Shown here piece after piece: positions 17,823-26,252 of a stretch of DNA of 64,000 nucleotides. This DNA is from CAVWSM01 sp963757805. GTDB taxonomy: Bacteria > Actinomycetota > Actinomycetes > Jiangellales > Jiangellaceae. The stretch spans positions 248,001 through 312,000 of the forward strand of contig CAVWSM010000023.1 in the NCBI GenBank assembly GCA_963757805.1, read 5' to 3'. Numbering within the stretch: position 1 is the first letter of the stretch; each line of letters opens with the position of its first letter. Under the pieces are notes generated by a model. The model saw only the letters and a list, made by a program, of their open reading frames with translations, made no database searches and was not told where the DNA came from. Position numbers and translations under genes: made by a program.

Positions 17823-17833
17823 CCGCGAGGCAG

Positions 17834-17877
17834 CGCCTTCGCTTCTGCTGGTATCCAGGCCAGCAGAAGCGAAGGCG
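17834..17877. terminator. Bidirectional terminator between pckG and the NCS1 permease gene
   Basis: Perfect 18-bp stem (17834-17851 and 17860-17877, CGCCTTCGCTTCTGCTGG and its complement) with an 8-nt loop, placed between convergent stops at 17822 and 17885. Confidence 0.8.
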
Positions 17878-17884
17878 TCCGCTG

Positions 17885-19368
17885 TTACCCGACCTGAGCG
17901 GGCTGCTCCGGCATGACTGGCTGCTCCTCCTGTGTACGCACACGCCCGCGGCCGAACAGGGCGTACCCGATGAATCCCACCGCGAGGGCGACGAGGACGC
18001 CTAGGTTGGCAAACGCCCAATCACCTTCCTTGCCACCGAGACCGAACGGGTCGAGCAGGTAGCCGAGCCAGTCGAACTCGTCGGTGAGACCCGTCACGAG
18101 TCCCCAGCCGAGGAACGTCCCGACAACGACCAGGCCGATGGCGACCCAGCCGTACGGCCCGTAGCGCCCGGCCGGCGTGTAGAGGTCGGAGTCGACGTAG
18201 TCCCGCCGCCGCATGAGCAGATCCGCGATGAACACTCCGCACCACGCGGCGATCGGCACACCAAGCGTTATGAGGAACGCCTGGAACGGACCGAGGATGT
18301 CGTCTGCGAAGAACACCAACCAGATCGTGCCGATAATCATGATGACGCCGTCGATGAGAGCGGCGGACCACCGCGGGATCCGTACACCAAGGGTCAGCAG
18401 GGCCAGTCCCGACGAGTAGATGTCGAGCACCGCACCCGCGACGAGCCCGAACACAGCGACGAGTGCGAACGGGAACAGGAACCAGGTTGGCAGGGCTACG
18501 GTCAGCGCACCGATGGGGTCGGCGGCGATGGCGGTACTCAGCTCAGGGTCACTCCCGCCAGGAGCAGACCATAGACGATCAGCACGATGGGCGCGATGCT
18601 GCCGCCGAACGTCGTCCACCAGACGACACCGCCGCTGGAGGACGTGCGGCGCTGATAGCGCGAGTAATCTGCGCCTGCGTTGACCCACCGAGACCGAGTG
18701 CAGTGGCGGCGAAGATGAGGGCCCCGAGCACGTCTTGCCCCGAGCCGGACGGCAGCGCGCTGACGGCGTCCCAGTCGATCTCGTCGACGGTGAGTGCGAT
18801 GTAGCCGACAGTCAGCACGGCGAGCACGACGGTCAACAGCATCTGCAGCCGCATGATTGCGGTGAAGCCGAGGCAGCCGACCACGATGATGATCGCGCGA
18901 CGACGAGGAACGCGATGACCTTGGTGACGTCGCCGTCGGACCACCCGAGCCGGCCGAAGACCGTCGCCGTCGCGAGCGTCGCCAACGTGACAAGGACGGT
19001 CTCCCAGCCGACAAGCAGCAGGTAGGAGACGCGGTGGGCAAGTTGTTGCCGCGGACGCCAAACGGTGCGCGGGAGAGCACCATCGTCGGCGCGGACCCGC
19101 GCTTGCCCGCCAGCGAGACGAGGCCGACCAGGAGGAAGGAGAAGACTGTGCCGACGACGCCGGCGAAGACACCTTGCCAGAAGCCGATTCCGAAGGCCAG
19201 CAGGAAGGAGCCATAGCTGATCGCGAGGACCGAGATATTCGCCGCGCACCACGGCCAGAAAAGGTCACGTGGCTGGCCGCGGCGCTCGGACTCGGCGATG
19301 ACGTTGATGCCGTTCTGCTCGACGGCGAGAGCACTTGCCGGCGAGGACTGTGTCTCTGCGACTGCCAT
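17885..19368 (-). pseudogene. NCS1-family nucleobase:cation symporter (CodB-like), multiply frameshifted
   Basis: All parts of a ~490-aa 12-TM NCS1 permease are present but spread over several frames. From ATG 19368 come PRDLFWPWCAANISVLAISY and PTMVLSRAPFGVRGNNLPT, then VSYLLLVGWETVLVTLATLA, then IIIVVGCLGFTAI and DWDAVSALPSG, then NAGADYSRYQRRTSSSGGVV, and finally DPIGALTVALPTWFLFPFAL to the stop at 17885. Single-base deletions lie near 19034, 18903 and 18686. A tandem CTGAG duplication lies near 18540. It follows pnp by 25 bp, so it probably imported purine or pyrimidine bases for that enzyme. Four hits in one gene favour true loss. Confidence 0.72.
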
Positions 19369-19393
19369 CCTCACAGTCTCCCGCCGCGCCCGA

Positions 19394-20191
19394 TCAGTTG
19401 TAAACGATCACCGATCTGATCACTCGGCCGAGTTGGGTGGCGGCAGCCTCAGCCACGCGTACGACCTCCGCCGGGTCGATCTGCTCTCCGGTCGCCTCAA
19501 CAGCAGTGACGACCGATAGGCCGAGCAGCTCCATGCCTAGCTCTCGAGCGGCGATCGCCTCCAGCACCGTGGACATGCCGATGACGTCAGCGCCCAGTCG
19601 GCGCAGCGCGAACGCCTCGGCGTACGACTCGTAGTGCGGCCCGGGCAGCATCGCATACACGCCCTCCTGCAACCCCGGCTCGGCCTCCTTGGCGAGCGCA
19701 CGGAGCCGTGGTGACCACGCCTGGGTGAGATCGACGAACCGCGGCCCGACGAGCGGTGACCGACCGGTCAGGTTGAGGTGATCGGCGATGAGCACCCCAG
19801 TGCCCGGCCCCCACTCGGGTCGCAGCGAGCCGTTGGCGTTGGTGAAGATGGCCTCCCGACAGCCCGTAGCGGCCGCAGTCCGGACCGCGTGGACGACGGG
19901 GTCGGTGCCATGGCCCTCGAATAGGTGCGTCCGTCCGAGCATCACCAAGGTCCGCCGGCCATCGATGTCGTACGACCTCACGAGACCGGCGTGGCCCTCG
20001 GCGACGGGCTGCAGGAAGCCGGGTAGATCGGTCATGTGGCCCTCGTAGGTTGGCACTCCGAGCGCCTCGGCGGCCCCGCCCCATCCCGAACCCAGCACGA
20101 CAAGGACGTCGTGCCGTTCTACGCCGGTCAATTCGGCGAGGCGGACAGCGGCGGATCGCGCGAGCTCGTACGCGTTGAGCATGGTCGTCAT
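19394..20191 (-). CDS. Purine-nucleoside phosphorylase, family 1 trimeric (PNP/MTAP-like)
   Basis: A 265-aa enzyme splitting inosine/guanosine with phosphate into base and (deoxy)ribose-1-phosphate. The start is ATG 20191, nine bases after GGAGG. VLVVLGSGWGGAAEAL near residue 28 is the phosphate-binding loop, GRTHLFEGHG near 83 and AIFTNANGSLRPEWGPG near 110 form the active site, and VIGMSTVLEAIAARELGMEL near 205 is the MTAP_PNP signature with the conserved Met-Ser. It is 20 bp downstream of vapC and 25 bp upstream of the permease gene, so the cluster may be one transcript for purine salvage. Confidence 0.92.
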   Translation of the reverse strand: MTTMLNAYELARSAAVRLAELTGVERHDVLVVLGSGWGGAAEALGVPTYEGHMTDLPGFLQPVAEGHAGLVRSYDIDGRRTLVMLGRTHLFEGHGTDPVVHAVRTAAATGCREAIFTNANGSLRPEWGPGTGVLIADHLNLTGRSPLVGPRFVDLTQAWSPRLRALAKEAEPGLQEGVYAMLPGPHYESYAEAFALRRLGADVIGMSTVLEAIAARELGMELLGLSVVTAVEATGEQIDPAEVVRVAEAAATQLGRVIRSVIVYN

Positions 20192-20211
20192 CGTCGCCGC
20201 GCCTCCGTCGA

Positions 20212-20634
20212 CTACAGCGGGTTGACCCATCGAATCTCCCGGAAGCGGGCGAAATCGGTGTCGGCAGAGCAGACCCCCACTCCGTACTCGATCGCGAGAG
20301 CAGCCAGATGGGCGTCGGGAACAGCATTTCCGCGGAGGTGATAGCGGCCCAAGAGGTCCCCCAACACCTCGGCATGGCGCTCCGAGGGCGTCGGAACCCA
20401 TGCGGCCGGAGCCTCCAGCCAGTCGGTCACATGTTGCCAGGCACGCTCCACGCTCAGCGGTCGTGAGTAGGCGCGCGGATGCGTGCGAATGCGAACGAAC
20501 GAGAGCAGCGATGGCCAGGGCAGCCCGATCCGGACTGTTCCGTTGAGGGCGTCGGTGATCCAGCGTTTGGCCGGCTCGTGATGCGGGCTCGAATCATCCT
20601 GGGCAAACAGGAGGATGTTGGCATCGACCAGCAT
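20212..20634 (-). CDS. vapC: PIN-domain toxin of a VapBC module
   Basis: A 140-aa PIN-domain ribonuclease. The acidic metal-binding residues are visible: MLVDANILLFA (Asp4) at the start, a Glu in the middle (HAEVLGDLL), and the C-terminal NAVPDAHLAALAIEYG and CSADTDFARF blocks. The start ATG 20634 overlaps the antitoxin stop by one base (TGATG), indicating translational coupling. It should cleave RNA, and free toxin should arrest growth. The next gene, pnp, begins 20 bp further on. Confidence 0.88.
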   Translation of the reverse strand: MLVDANILLFAQDDSSPHHEPAKRWITDALNGTVRIGLPWPSLLSFVRIRTHPRAYSRPLSVERAWQHVTDWLEAPAAWVPTPSERHAEVLGDLLGRYHLRGNAVPDAHLAALAIEYGVGVCSADTDFARFREIRWVNPL

Positions 20635-20864
20635 CACGGAGCCGCCGGGCCGTCTAGCACGTCCAGCGTGTCGCCGATGTCCGTGACGTCGATGAGCGCC
20701 TGGCCGCGCGACGTGCGCTGGACGAACGGCTTGCGCCTTGGGCGGCGTCCGGTGCCGCGGCGCACCAACTCGTTGACCGCCGCGCTGACACCGACGCCCA
20801 GCTCACGCTGCAGTTGCTCCACAGCGGCAGCCGTGTCGTCATCGAAGGTGACTGTCGTACGCAT
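20634..20864 (-). CDS. vapB: Ribbon-helix-helix antitoxin of a VapBC module
   Basis: A 76-aa protein. MRTTVTFDDDTAAAVEQL is a ribbon-helix-helix N-terminus that binds operator DNA, followed by GVGVSAAVNELVRRGTG. The Arg/Lys-rich RRPRRKPFVQRTSRG and an acidic tail (DVTDIGDTLDVLDG) would wrap the VapC toxin. Immediately upstream is a perfect 12-bp palindrome that is the likely autoregulatory site. Confidence 0.85.
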   Translation of the reverse strand: MRTTVTFDDDTAAAVEQLQRELGVGVSAAVNELVRRGTGRRPRRKPFVQRTSRGQALIDVTDIGDTLDVLDGPAAP

Positions 20865-20876
20865 GATGCAAGCCTA

Positions 20877-20888
20877 GCATCATGATGC
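20877..20888. promoter_or_regulatory. Palindrome upstream of vapBC, probable autoregulation site
   Basis: GCATCATGATGC, a perfect 12-bp palindrome 12 bp before the vapB start codon; a related half site GCATGATGC overlaps the start (20861-20869). RHH antitoxins typically bind such sites. Confidence 0.5.
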
Positions 20889-21973
20889 GCTTACTTGTCG
20901 CATCGAAATGCGGCTCTCGAAGGTGGGGGGAGTTGTCCTGTTTCTTAGACACCCGCCCGTTGCGTCGCTTATGCTCCGCTCGTGGGTCGCGCGAGGCGAA
21001 CGCCACGCCGGTGACGGTCACCGACCAGGCGGTCACGACCCTGCCAACCATGGGCCTTACCGAAGGGCGCGTCCTCACAGGGACCGTGGTCGACGACCAG
21101 GGGGCTCCACAGGAGGGCGTCTGCCCGAGCGCATACTTCGGCCGAACCGACCAGTCCGCCCGCGGCCAGCACGTCGAGTGTTCCGACAAGCAAGGCGAGT
21201 GGACGATCAGCGGCCTGGCCGCCGAGCGGTACACCGTCCTGCTGCCCCGACAGTGGGACGAGGAGTTTGCCGACACCTGGGCCAAGCTGCTGGCGCCCAG
21301 GAGGACGCCAAAGTCTTCGACCTTCGGCGCAAGACCCGCGCTGCCGTCGGCGAGATCACCCGGCTCGTGGGCGGCGTACTGACGGGGGTCGTCACCGACC
21401 AGGCCACCGGCGAACCGCTCGCACACGTCAGCGTCGACCTGGGCGGCCACCACGGCGCCCGGGCAGGCGGTTGTGAGAACCCCTTCTGCACGACGACCGA
21501 CGGGGAGGGCCGCTACCGGATCATGGGTGTGTCCGCGGGCTCGTACCAGCCGATCGCGTACGGGCCTGATGGAACGTACGCGGCCGAATGGTCGGGCGAC
21601 GCCATCGATCGCGCCGACGCCTCGCCGGTGCGAATGCGGCTCGGCCGGACCAGCACGTACGACTTCGCGCTTTCGGCCGGTGGGTCGATCGAAGGAAGCC
21701 TCACGATCAACGGCGAGTCGCCTGGAAAGTACCTGGTCGTCGACGCATTCAGCGCCCAGAGCGGTGAGCGCGTCGGCTACTCCGTTCGATGTAGCGCCGG
21801 ACGGGTCCTTCATCATCCACGGACTCCCCGCGGGGCCGTTCAAGCTGCGGCTGGAGACCGGAGAATGGCCCGACTACCAGCTCACCTGGTATGGCGGCGA
21901 TTCCCTGGCGACGGCGACACCCATCGAGGTCGTCAGTGGTGACACGACGCCCGTGCGATGGGACATACCCTAG
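20882..21973 (+). pseudogene. Secreted protein with carboxypeptidase-regulatory-like (CnaB-like) domains, frameshifted
   Basis: Three successive beta-sandwich units of the carboxypeptidase-regulatory-like type are visible: LTGTVVDDQGAPQEGVCPSA with WTISGLAAERYTVLLP, then LTGVVTDQATGEPLAHVSV with YRIMGVSAGSYQPIAYGPDG, then SIEGSLTINGE with SFIIHGLPAGPFKLRLETG. A missing base near 21296 and an extra G near 21791 break the frame; correcting both gives one protein ending VRWDIP at 21973. The 5' end is unclear: no signal peptide or ribosome site can be read before about 21000, and the first ATG lies only 18 bp from vapB. Surface or binding role inferred. Confidence 0.55.
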
Positions 21974-21988
21974 TCGCCGTGGAAGCGC

Positions 21989-22019
21989 GAGGCCCCGGAG
22001 TCAACAGCTCCGGGGCCTC
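21989..22019. terminator. Hairpin terminator
   Basis: Perfect 12-bp stem GAGGCCCCGGAG / CTCCGGGGCCTC with a 7-nt loop, 16 bp after the stop of the secreted protein gene and before the convergent S9 peptidase. Confidence 0.7.
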
Positions 22020-22103
22020 CGCTTGTCGATAGAAATCGGCCACCCAGGTCTGCCGATGATCCCGCCCGCCCATAGGCAGCGGCCCGAGGCCCTCGTCGTT
22101 AGA

Positions 22104-22123
22104 GGCGTTCCCGCGGGAACGTC
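22104..22123. repeat. Dispersed 20-bp palindrome, copy 3
   Basis: GGCGTTCCCGCGGGAACGTC, one base different from the perfect palindrome at 52209-52228; other copies lie at 12857-12874 and 13251-13270. It sits 11 bp beyond the S9 peptidase stop codon. Confidence 0.55.
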
Positions 22124-22133
22124 CCAGCGCAAA

Positions 22134-24107
22134 TCACTCCGCCGCAGCCGGCTGCAAGTGCTTGCCGAAGAACTCCAGGATGATCTCGGCCCGCTGCCGG
22201 CGATGCACGGGCGATCCAGAGCGCGACAGCTCGTGGCTCTCGCCCGGGAACCGTACGAGCTCGACGTCCTTCTCCTGCATTCGCAAGGCGACGAACAGCT
22301 GGTCGGCCTGCTCGATCGGACAGCGCAGATCGTCTTCCGAATGCATGATCAGCAGCGGCGTGTCGATGTTGCGTACGTACGTGATGGGCGACATCGACAA
22401 CCACAGCTCGGGATCGTCGAGATGACTCACGCCGACCCAGGTGCGGAACGCACCCGCGGCGTCAGAAGCCGTCTCGAGGGTGAGCAGGTTGTTGCACGCC
22501 CGCTCGCTGCACGCCGCCTTGAACCTGTCGGTGTGCCCGAGCACCCACGACGTCATGTAGCCGCCGTAGCTGCCGCCCAAGATCCCGAGCCGCGTGGAGT
22601 CGATAAAGGGGTACCTAGCGATGGCTGTGTCGACAAGTGCCGTCACATCGTCGTAGTCGACGCTGCCCCATCCGGTGCCGCCCAACGGTTTGCCGCAGAT
22701 AGCCCGACCGAACGACTCTTCCCGCCCCGAGCTTCCCCGCGGGTTGCACCAGATCACGACGTAGCCGGCGCGCGCCTGCATCTGGAACTCGTCGAAGAAC
22801 CCGCTGCCGTACTGGGTGAAGGGGCCGCCGTGGACGTTGACGAGAGTTGGATACGAACGCTCATTGTCGAAGTCCGGCGGCGTCAGGATCCACGCATCCA
22901 GATCAACGGTGCCGTCGGTCGACTGCACGGTGAAAGTCTCGTACGGCCGGAGCTGGGCCTGGGCGGCGAACCCGGTAGTCAAGTCGGTGAGCCGGGTGGC
23001 GTTCCGCTTGTCGAGCACGTACAGCTCACCGGGCCGGGTCGCCGTCGACAGGGTGAACGCGACGACTCCCCCGACCTCGTCGAAGCCGGTCAGCACACCG
23101 GTGCCGGCCCAGAGGGGCTGCGGCTTGTCCGTCCCGTCCGCAGAAACCCGATACAGGTGTACGTTTCCGCGGTCCTCGACGCTCGCCAGCAGCGTCGTGT
23201 CGTCGAGCCAGATAGGCGGCCGAGCACCCGGGTAGGGGGCGAACGTGCGATCCAGTTGGTCCGAGACCCAGCGATGCTCACCACCGGAGATGTCCACGAC
23301 GCCGATGTGCGTGTTTCGCGGATAGCTCTCGGTGTCGTCGGTGCCGAGGAAGGCCACCCGCGTGCCATCGGGCGAAACGCTCGGCTGCCCGTATTCGCCC
23401 GTCGTGCCCGTCACTCGACGCATCGCTCCCGTGCCGACATCGATGGCGTGGATGTCGACCTTCAAGTCGAGATCCCAGGTGTCGTGCGTTGCCCCGGAAA
23501 CCAGCAGCGTGGTCGAGTCCGGAGCCCATGCCGGCGAGCCGAGCTGGTGGTCACCAGGGGTGAGGTTGCGCGGTGCCGCGGAGCCGTCGGCTGGGACGAC
23601 ATAGACGTGCTGCGGTCTGTCGACCGTGAACCCGGTGTTGTCGAGTCGGGAGAACAGCCGGGTCACCCGTCTCGGTGGTTGCTTGCGCTCATCGTCGTCA
23701 GCCAGCCGGTCGGTGCGGGTGCGGCTGACGTACGCGATCCAGCGTCCGTCCGGCGACCAGCGCAGCGCCTCGGCCCCTTCGGTCAGCTTGGCCAGCGTCA
23801 CGACTTCGCCGCCGGTGTGCACGGGGGCGACGTGCATCGAGGACTTCGACTTCTCACCCTCGCCACGCGTGGACGTGAACGCGAGCCGCCCTCCGTCCGG
23901 CGACCACGTGGGGTTGGCGTCCTTGAATTCCCCGGAGGTGAAGGGCAACGGAGGTGACGCACCGTCATCAGCGGCCAGCCAGATCTGGCTGCGGTAGGTG
24001 TTGTCCTCCTCGTCGACCCGGCTCACGACGAAGGCAATCGTGTGCCCGTCGGGTGACACGGCTGGTTGGCCGACGTTGACAAGAGCGGCAAGATCGCTGG
24101 GCAGCAT
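22134..24107 (-). CDS. S9-family serine peptidase (acylaminoacyl/dipeptidyl peptidase type)
   Basis: A 657-aa two-domain enzyme. Residues ~1-390 form a beta-propeller with TolB-like WD repeats (GQPAVSPDGHTIAFVVSR, NPTWSPDGGRLAFTSTRG, ALRWSPDGRWIAYVSRTR, QPSVSPDGTRVAFLG). The C-terminal alpha/beta hydrolase has the nucleophile Ser in LGILGGSYGGYMTSW near residue 511, an Asp in MHSEDDLRCP and the His in FPGESHELSRSG near 627. There is no signal peptide, so it is probably cytoplasmic and cuts short peptides. ATG 24107 was chosen over an upstream TTG. It is not in an operon. Confidence 0.9.
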   Translation of the reverse strand: MLPSDLAALVNVGQPAVSPDGHTIAFVVSRVDEEDNTYRSQIWLAADDGASPPLPFTSGEFKDANPTWSPDGGRLAFTSTRGEGEKSKSSMHVAPVHTGGEVVTLAKLTEGAEALRWSPDGRWIAYVSRTRTDRLADDDERKQPPRRVTRLFSRLDNTGFTVDRPQHVYVVPADGSAAPRNLTPGDHQLGSPAWAPDSTTLLVSGATHDTWDLDLKVDIHAIDVGTGAMRRVTGTTGEYGQPSVSPDGTRVAFLGTDDTESYPRNTHIGVVDISGGEHRWVSDQLDRTFAPYPGARPPIWLDDTTLLASVEDRGNVHLYRVSADGTDKPQPLWAGTGVLTGFDEVGGVVAFTLSTATRPGELYVLDKRNATRLTDLTTGFAAQAQLRPYETFTVQSTDGTVDLDAWILTPPDFDNERSYPTLVNVHGGPFTQYGSGFFDEFQMQARAGYVVIWCNPRGSSGREESFGRAICGKPLGGTGWGSVDYDDVTALVDTAIARYPFIDSTRLGILGGSYGGYMTSWVLGHTDRFKAACSERACNNLLTLETASDAAGAFRTWVGVSHLDDPELWLSMSPITYVRNIDTPLLIMHSEDDLRCPIEQADQLFVALRMQEKDVELVRFPGESHELSRSGSPVHRRQRAEIILEFFGKHLQPAAAE

Positions 24108-24212
24108 GAGCCCGACCTTAGCCAAGCCGAGAACGCGAACTCCTGCTGGTGGTAACCCGGGTTGGGCGCTGGCAGTGACGACACCGACGTTGTCCGGACG
24201 TGAAAATCAACC

Positions 24213-24461
24213 ATGCCCGACTACCGGTTCAGCCGCGACGCCGCCGTATGTAGCGGCTGTGAGACCCCATACGGCTACAGCACAGCATGCAGCTGCACTG
24301 GCTCCGTCCGTTTCGGCACGAGCTGCGGGTGCAATCTCTATCCTGACTGCGCCGGTTTCCAGCCCGCTGGCACCAAGGCCACTGACGAGGAGTACCGACA
24401 GTTCATCCAAGACCACGCTCGCAACTTCGCGACCGAACAATCGGCGGGCGAAGCGGCCTAG
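24213..24461 (+). CDS. Small Cys-rich protein of unknown function
   Basis: An 82-aa frame starting at ATG 24213, nine bases after a weak GTGAAA site. It has seven Cys in the first ~50 residues: CSGCETPYGY, ACSCTGS, CGCNLYPDC. That spacing suggests one or two zinc sites or disulfides. The C-terminal half is acidic and helical (DEEYRQFIQDHARNFATEQ). I do not recognise a family. The last 4 bp overlap the convergent zinc-ribbon gene. Third-position GC is only moderately high, so it is less certain than its neighbours and may be foreign. Confidence 0.45.
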   Translation: MPDYRFSRDAAVCSGCETPYGYSTACSCTGSVRFGTSCGCNLYPDCAGFQPAGTKATDEEYRQFIQDHARNFATEQSAGEAA

Positions 24462-24655
24462 ACCCGGCTGCCTGGTCGGTAGATGATGTGCCTGCCGCAT
24501 CCGTCGCACATCAACTTCGAGCACATGGGGCGTACGCCGTCCTCGCGCAGCCACACCACATCGAACGTGACCGCACTCGGCAGCAGGCAGTTCTCGCACC
24601 ATGCGCCTAACTCGACGTTGGCCACCTCCGTGACGATGTCCGCTCGAGGAGTCAT
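24458..24655 (-). CDS. Small zinc-ribbon-like protein
   Basis: A 65-aa protein with two Cys pairs, WCENC near residue 17 and MCDGCGRHIIY near the C-terminus, a typical zinc-ribbon or knuckle layout. The start ATG overlaps the stop of the upstream gene in an ATGA motif, so the two are translationally coupled. Small proteins of this kind occur as conserved unknowns in actinobacteria. Metal binding is inferred from the Cys pattern. Confidence 0.6.
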   Translation of the reverse strand: MTPRADIVTEVANVELGAWCENCLLPSAVTFDVVWLREDGVRPMCSKLMCDGCGRHIIYRPGSRV

Positions 24656-24861
24656 CGCACGATCTCGAGCGCGAGCGTTGGTGGGCATCCGCGCTCAACG
24701 AGCGCGGCGAGCTCATGCCAGTCGACCAGACCGGCGAACGTTTCCGCGAGCGCGTAGGGCAGGCCAAGCTGCAGGAGCCGCTCAGTTCGCCACGCCTGGA
24801 CACGACGGTCTTCGTCACGTCCGGCGGCGATTTCAGGTCCCGAGCTAGTAATCGGCTCCAT
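24652..24861 (-). CDS. Conserved small actinobacterial protein of unknown function
   Basis: A 69-aa soluble protein beginning at ATG 24861, seven bases after GGGAGG. The core RRVQAWRTERLLQLGLPYAL, VDWHELAALVERGCPPTLAL and final EIVR resemble a conserved actinobacterial hypothetical family of similar length, often followed by a small zinc-ribbon protein as here. Predicted all-helical; the spacing of hydrophobic residues suggests a helix-turn-helix-like fold, but no DNA-binding role is shown. Confidence 0.65.
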   Translation of the reverse strand: MEPITSSGPEIAAGRDEDRRVQAWRTERLLQLGLPYALAETFAGLVDWHELAALVERGCPPTLALEIVR

Positions 24862-24996
24862 CACTGCACCTCCCTTTCACCTCGTGTCGTCAATTTCACG
24901 ATCGACCTTTAGGCGCGTGCCGACATCGCGGCTAACCCGCATTCGGCTACACCGCTAGCGAGGGATTGGAGTTCCGGCTACCTGCTATGCGGTACC

Positions 24997-26082
24997 TCAG
25001 GCGTCCAACGTCGGCTCGTCGGGCGCCGAAAGGCTCAGCACCGCAGCGACCACCGCCGGGGAGGCACTGATCTTTGCCTCGAGTGCTCGCAGTCGTAGCG
25101 CTACGTGCGATTCGGTGTCGTCGCCAGTGAGATCGACGTCGCCGACGACCGAGACCATGCGCGGGCCGACGATGTCCAGCCGCAGGTATGTCACCTTGGC
25201 GACCTCGGGCATGTCCAGCAGCAGCCGAAGGGTGGCCGCACGCACCCGGGGATCGGCTTCCTCGCCGACCAGGAACCGCCTGTTGCGATTGATCAGGTCG
25301 ATCGCGACCACGGCCAGCAGCAAGCCGATGACGATTGATCCGATGGCATCTGGGGTGGGGGAGCCGGTCAGTTGGTGGGCGGCGAGGCCGGCAGCCGCGA
25401 CTCCCAGCCCGAGCAGCGCCACAAGGTCCTCCGCGACCACAGCCCGCAACGTGGGATCGGAGGTGACCAGGACGTGCTCGATAAGGTCGCGCTGCATCGA
25501 ATCGGCCTCGGTTCTGACCTGCCAGAGCCCCCTCAGGAACGAGACGCCCTCAAACACGAAGGAGACGGCCAGCACCACGTACCCGACGATGAAGTCGGTG
25601 GCCGGTTCCGGGGTCACGAGCTCCTGGACGCCGTGCGTGATCGACACGGCTGCGCCGGCTATGAACAGCCCGAGCGCCGCGAACAGCGACCACACGTACG
25701 CCTCCCGGCCATGTCCGAGCGGGTGCGCGCTGTCCGGCGGGCGACCAGACCGCCGGTTGGCGATGAGAAGGAAGATCTCGTTCCCAACATCCGCCCAGGA
25801 GTGTGCCGCCTCCGCCAGCATCGATGCCGACCCGGTCACTGCGCTCGCAACCGACTTGGCCGCTGCCACAAGGACATTGGCCGCGAACGCGAACAGCACG
25901 GTCAAGCTGCTCCGTGAGCGGCCCGGGTCGCTTGCCGCCCGCGCCAGAGCAAGCGGGTCGTACGCTCTCCGGGCTGCAACCTTCCCCGGAACCGGCGAAG
26001 ACGCCTGCCCGACACGCTCCATGTCGGCCCTGCCTCCCCGGCGGACGGCCTCGCTCGGCGCTGCTTGGTCTGCACTCGCCAT
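24997..26082 (-). CDS. Cation diffusion facilitator (CDF) family transporter
   Basis: A 361-aa protein with a ~55-residue hydrophilic N-terminus, six membrane segments and a cytoplasmic domain. The metal site shows as SMLAEAAHSWADVGNEIFLL near residue 90 (His/Asp pair) and GSPTPDAIGSIVIGLLL near 245. HPLGHGREAYVWSLFAALG is the conserved loop between helices 2 and 3. CDF proteins export Zn2+, Fe2+ or Mn2+ against protons; the metal cannot be assigned. It is monocistronic, divergent from the next gene. Confidence 0.88.
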   Translation of the reverse strand: MASADQAAPSEAVRRGGRADMERVGQASSPVPGKVAARRAYDPLALARAASDPGRSRSSLTVLFAFAANVLVAAAKSVASAVTGSASMLAEAAHSWADVGNEIFLLIANRRSGRPPDSAHPLGHGREAYVWSLFAALGLFIAGAAVSITHGVQELVTPEPATDFIVGYVVLAVSFVFEGVSFLRGLWQVRTEADSMQRDLIEHVLVTSDPTLRAVVAEDLVALLGLGVAAAGLAAHQLTGSPTPDAIGSIVIGLLLAVVAIDLINRNRRFLVGEEADPRVRAATLRLLLDMPEVAKVTYLRLDIVGPRMVSVVGDVDLTGDDTESHVALRLRALEAKISASPAVVAAVLSLSAPDEPTLDA

Positions 26083-26252
26083 GCTGCCCGCGAAATAGCC
26101 AGAATTCGCCCCTGCCAGTGGGCCTCTTGCCTACCCGGTGGCCGGTATCCATCGGTGGCGACAGCCGCCCTGCCTCCTGGGTGGTGACATCGGGGCGGAA
26201 CTGGCGGAGACTCGGGGTATCGGACGCGACAAGACCGGTGGAGGCGACGTCC

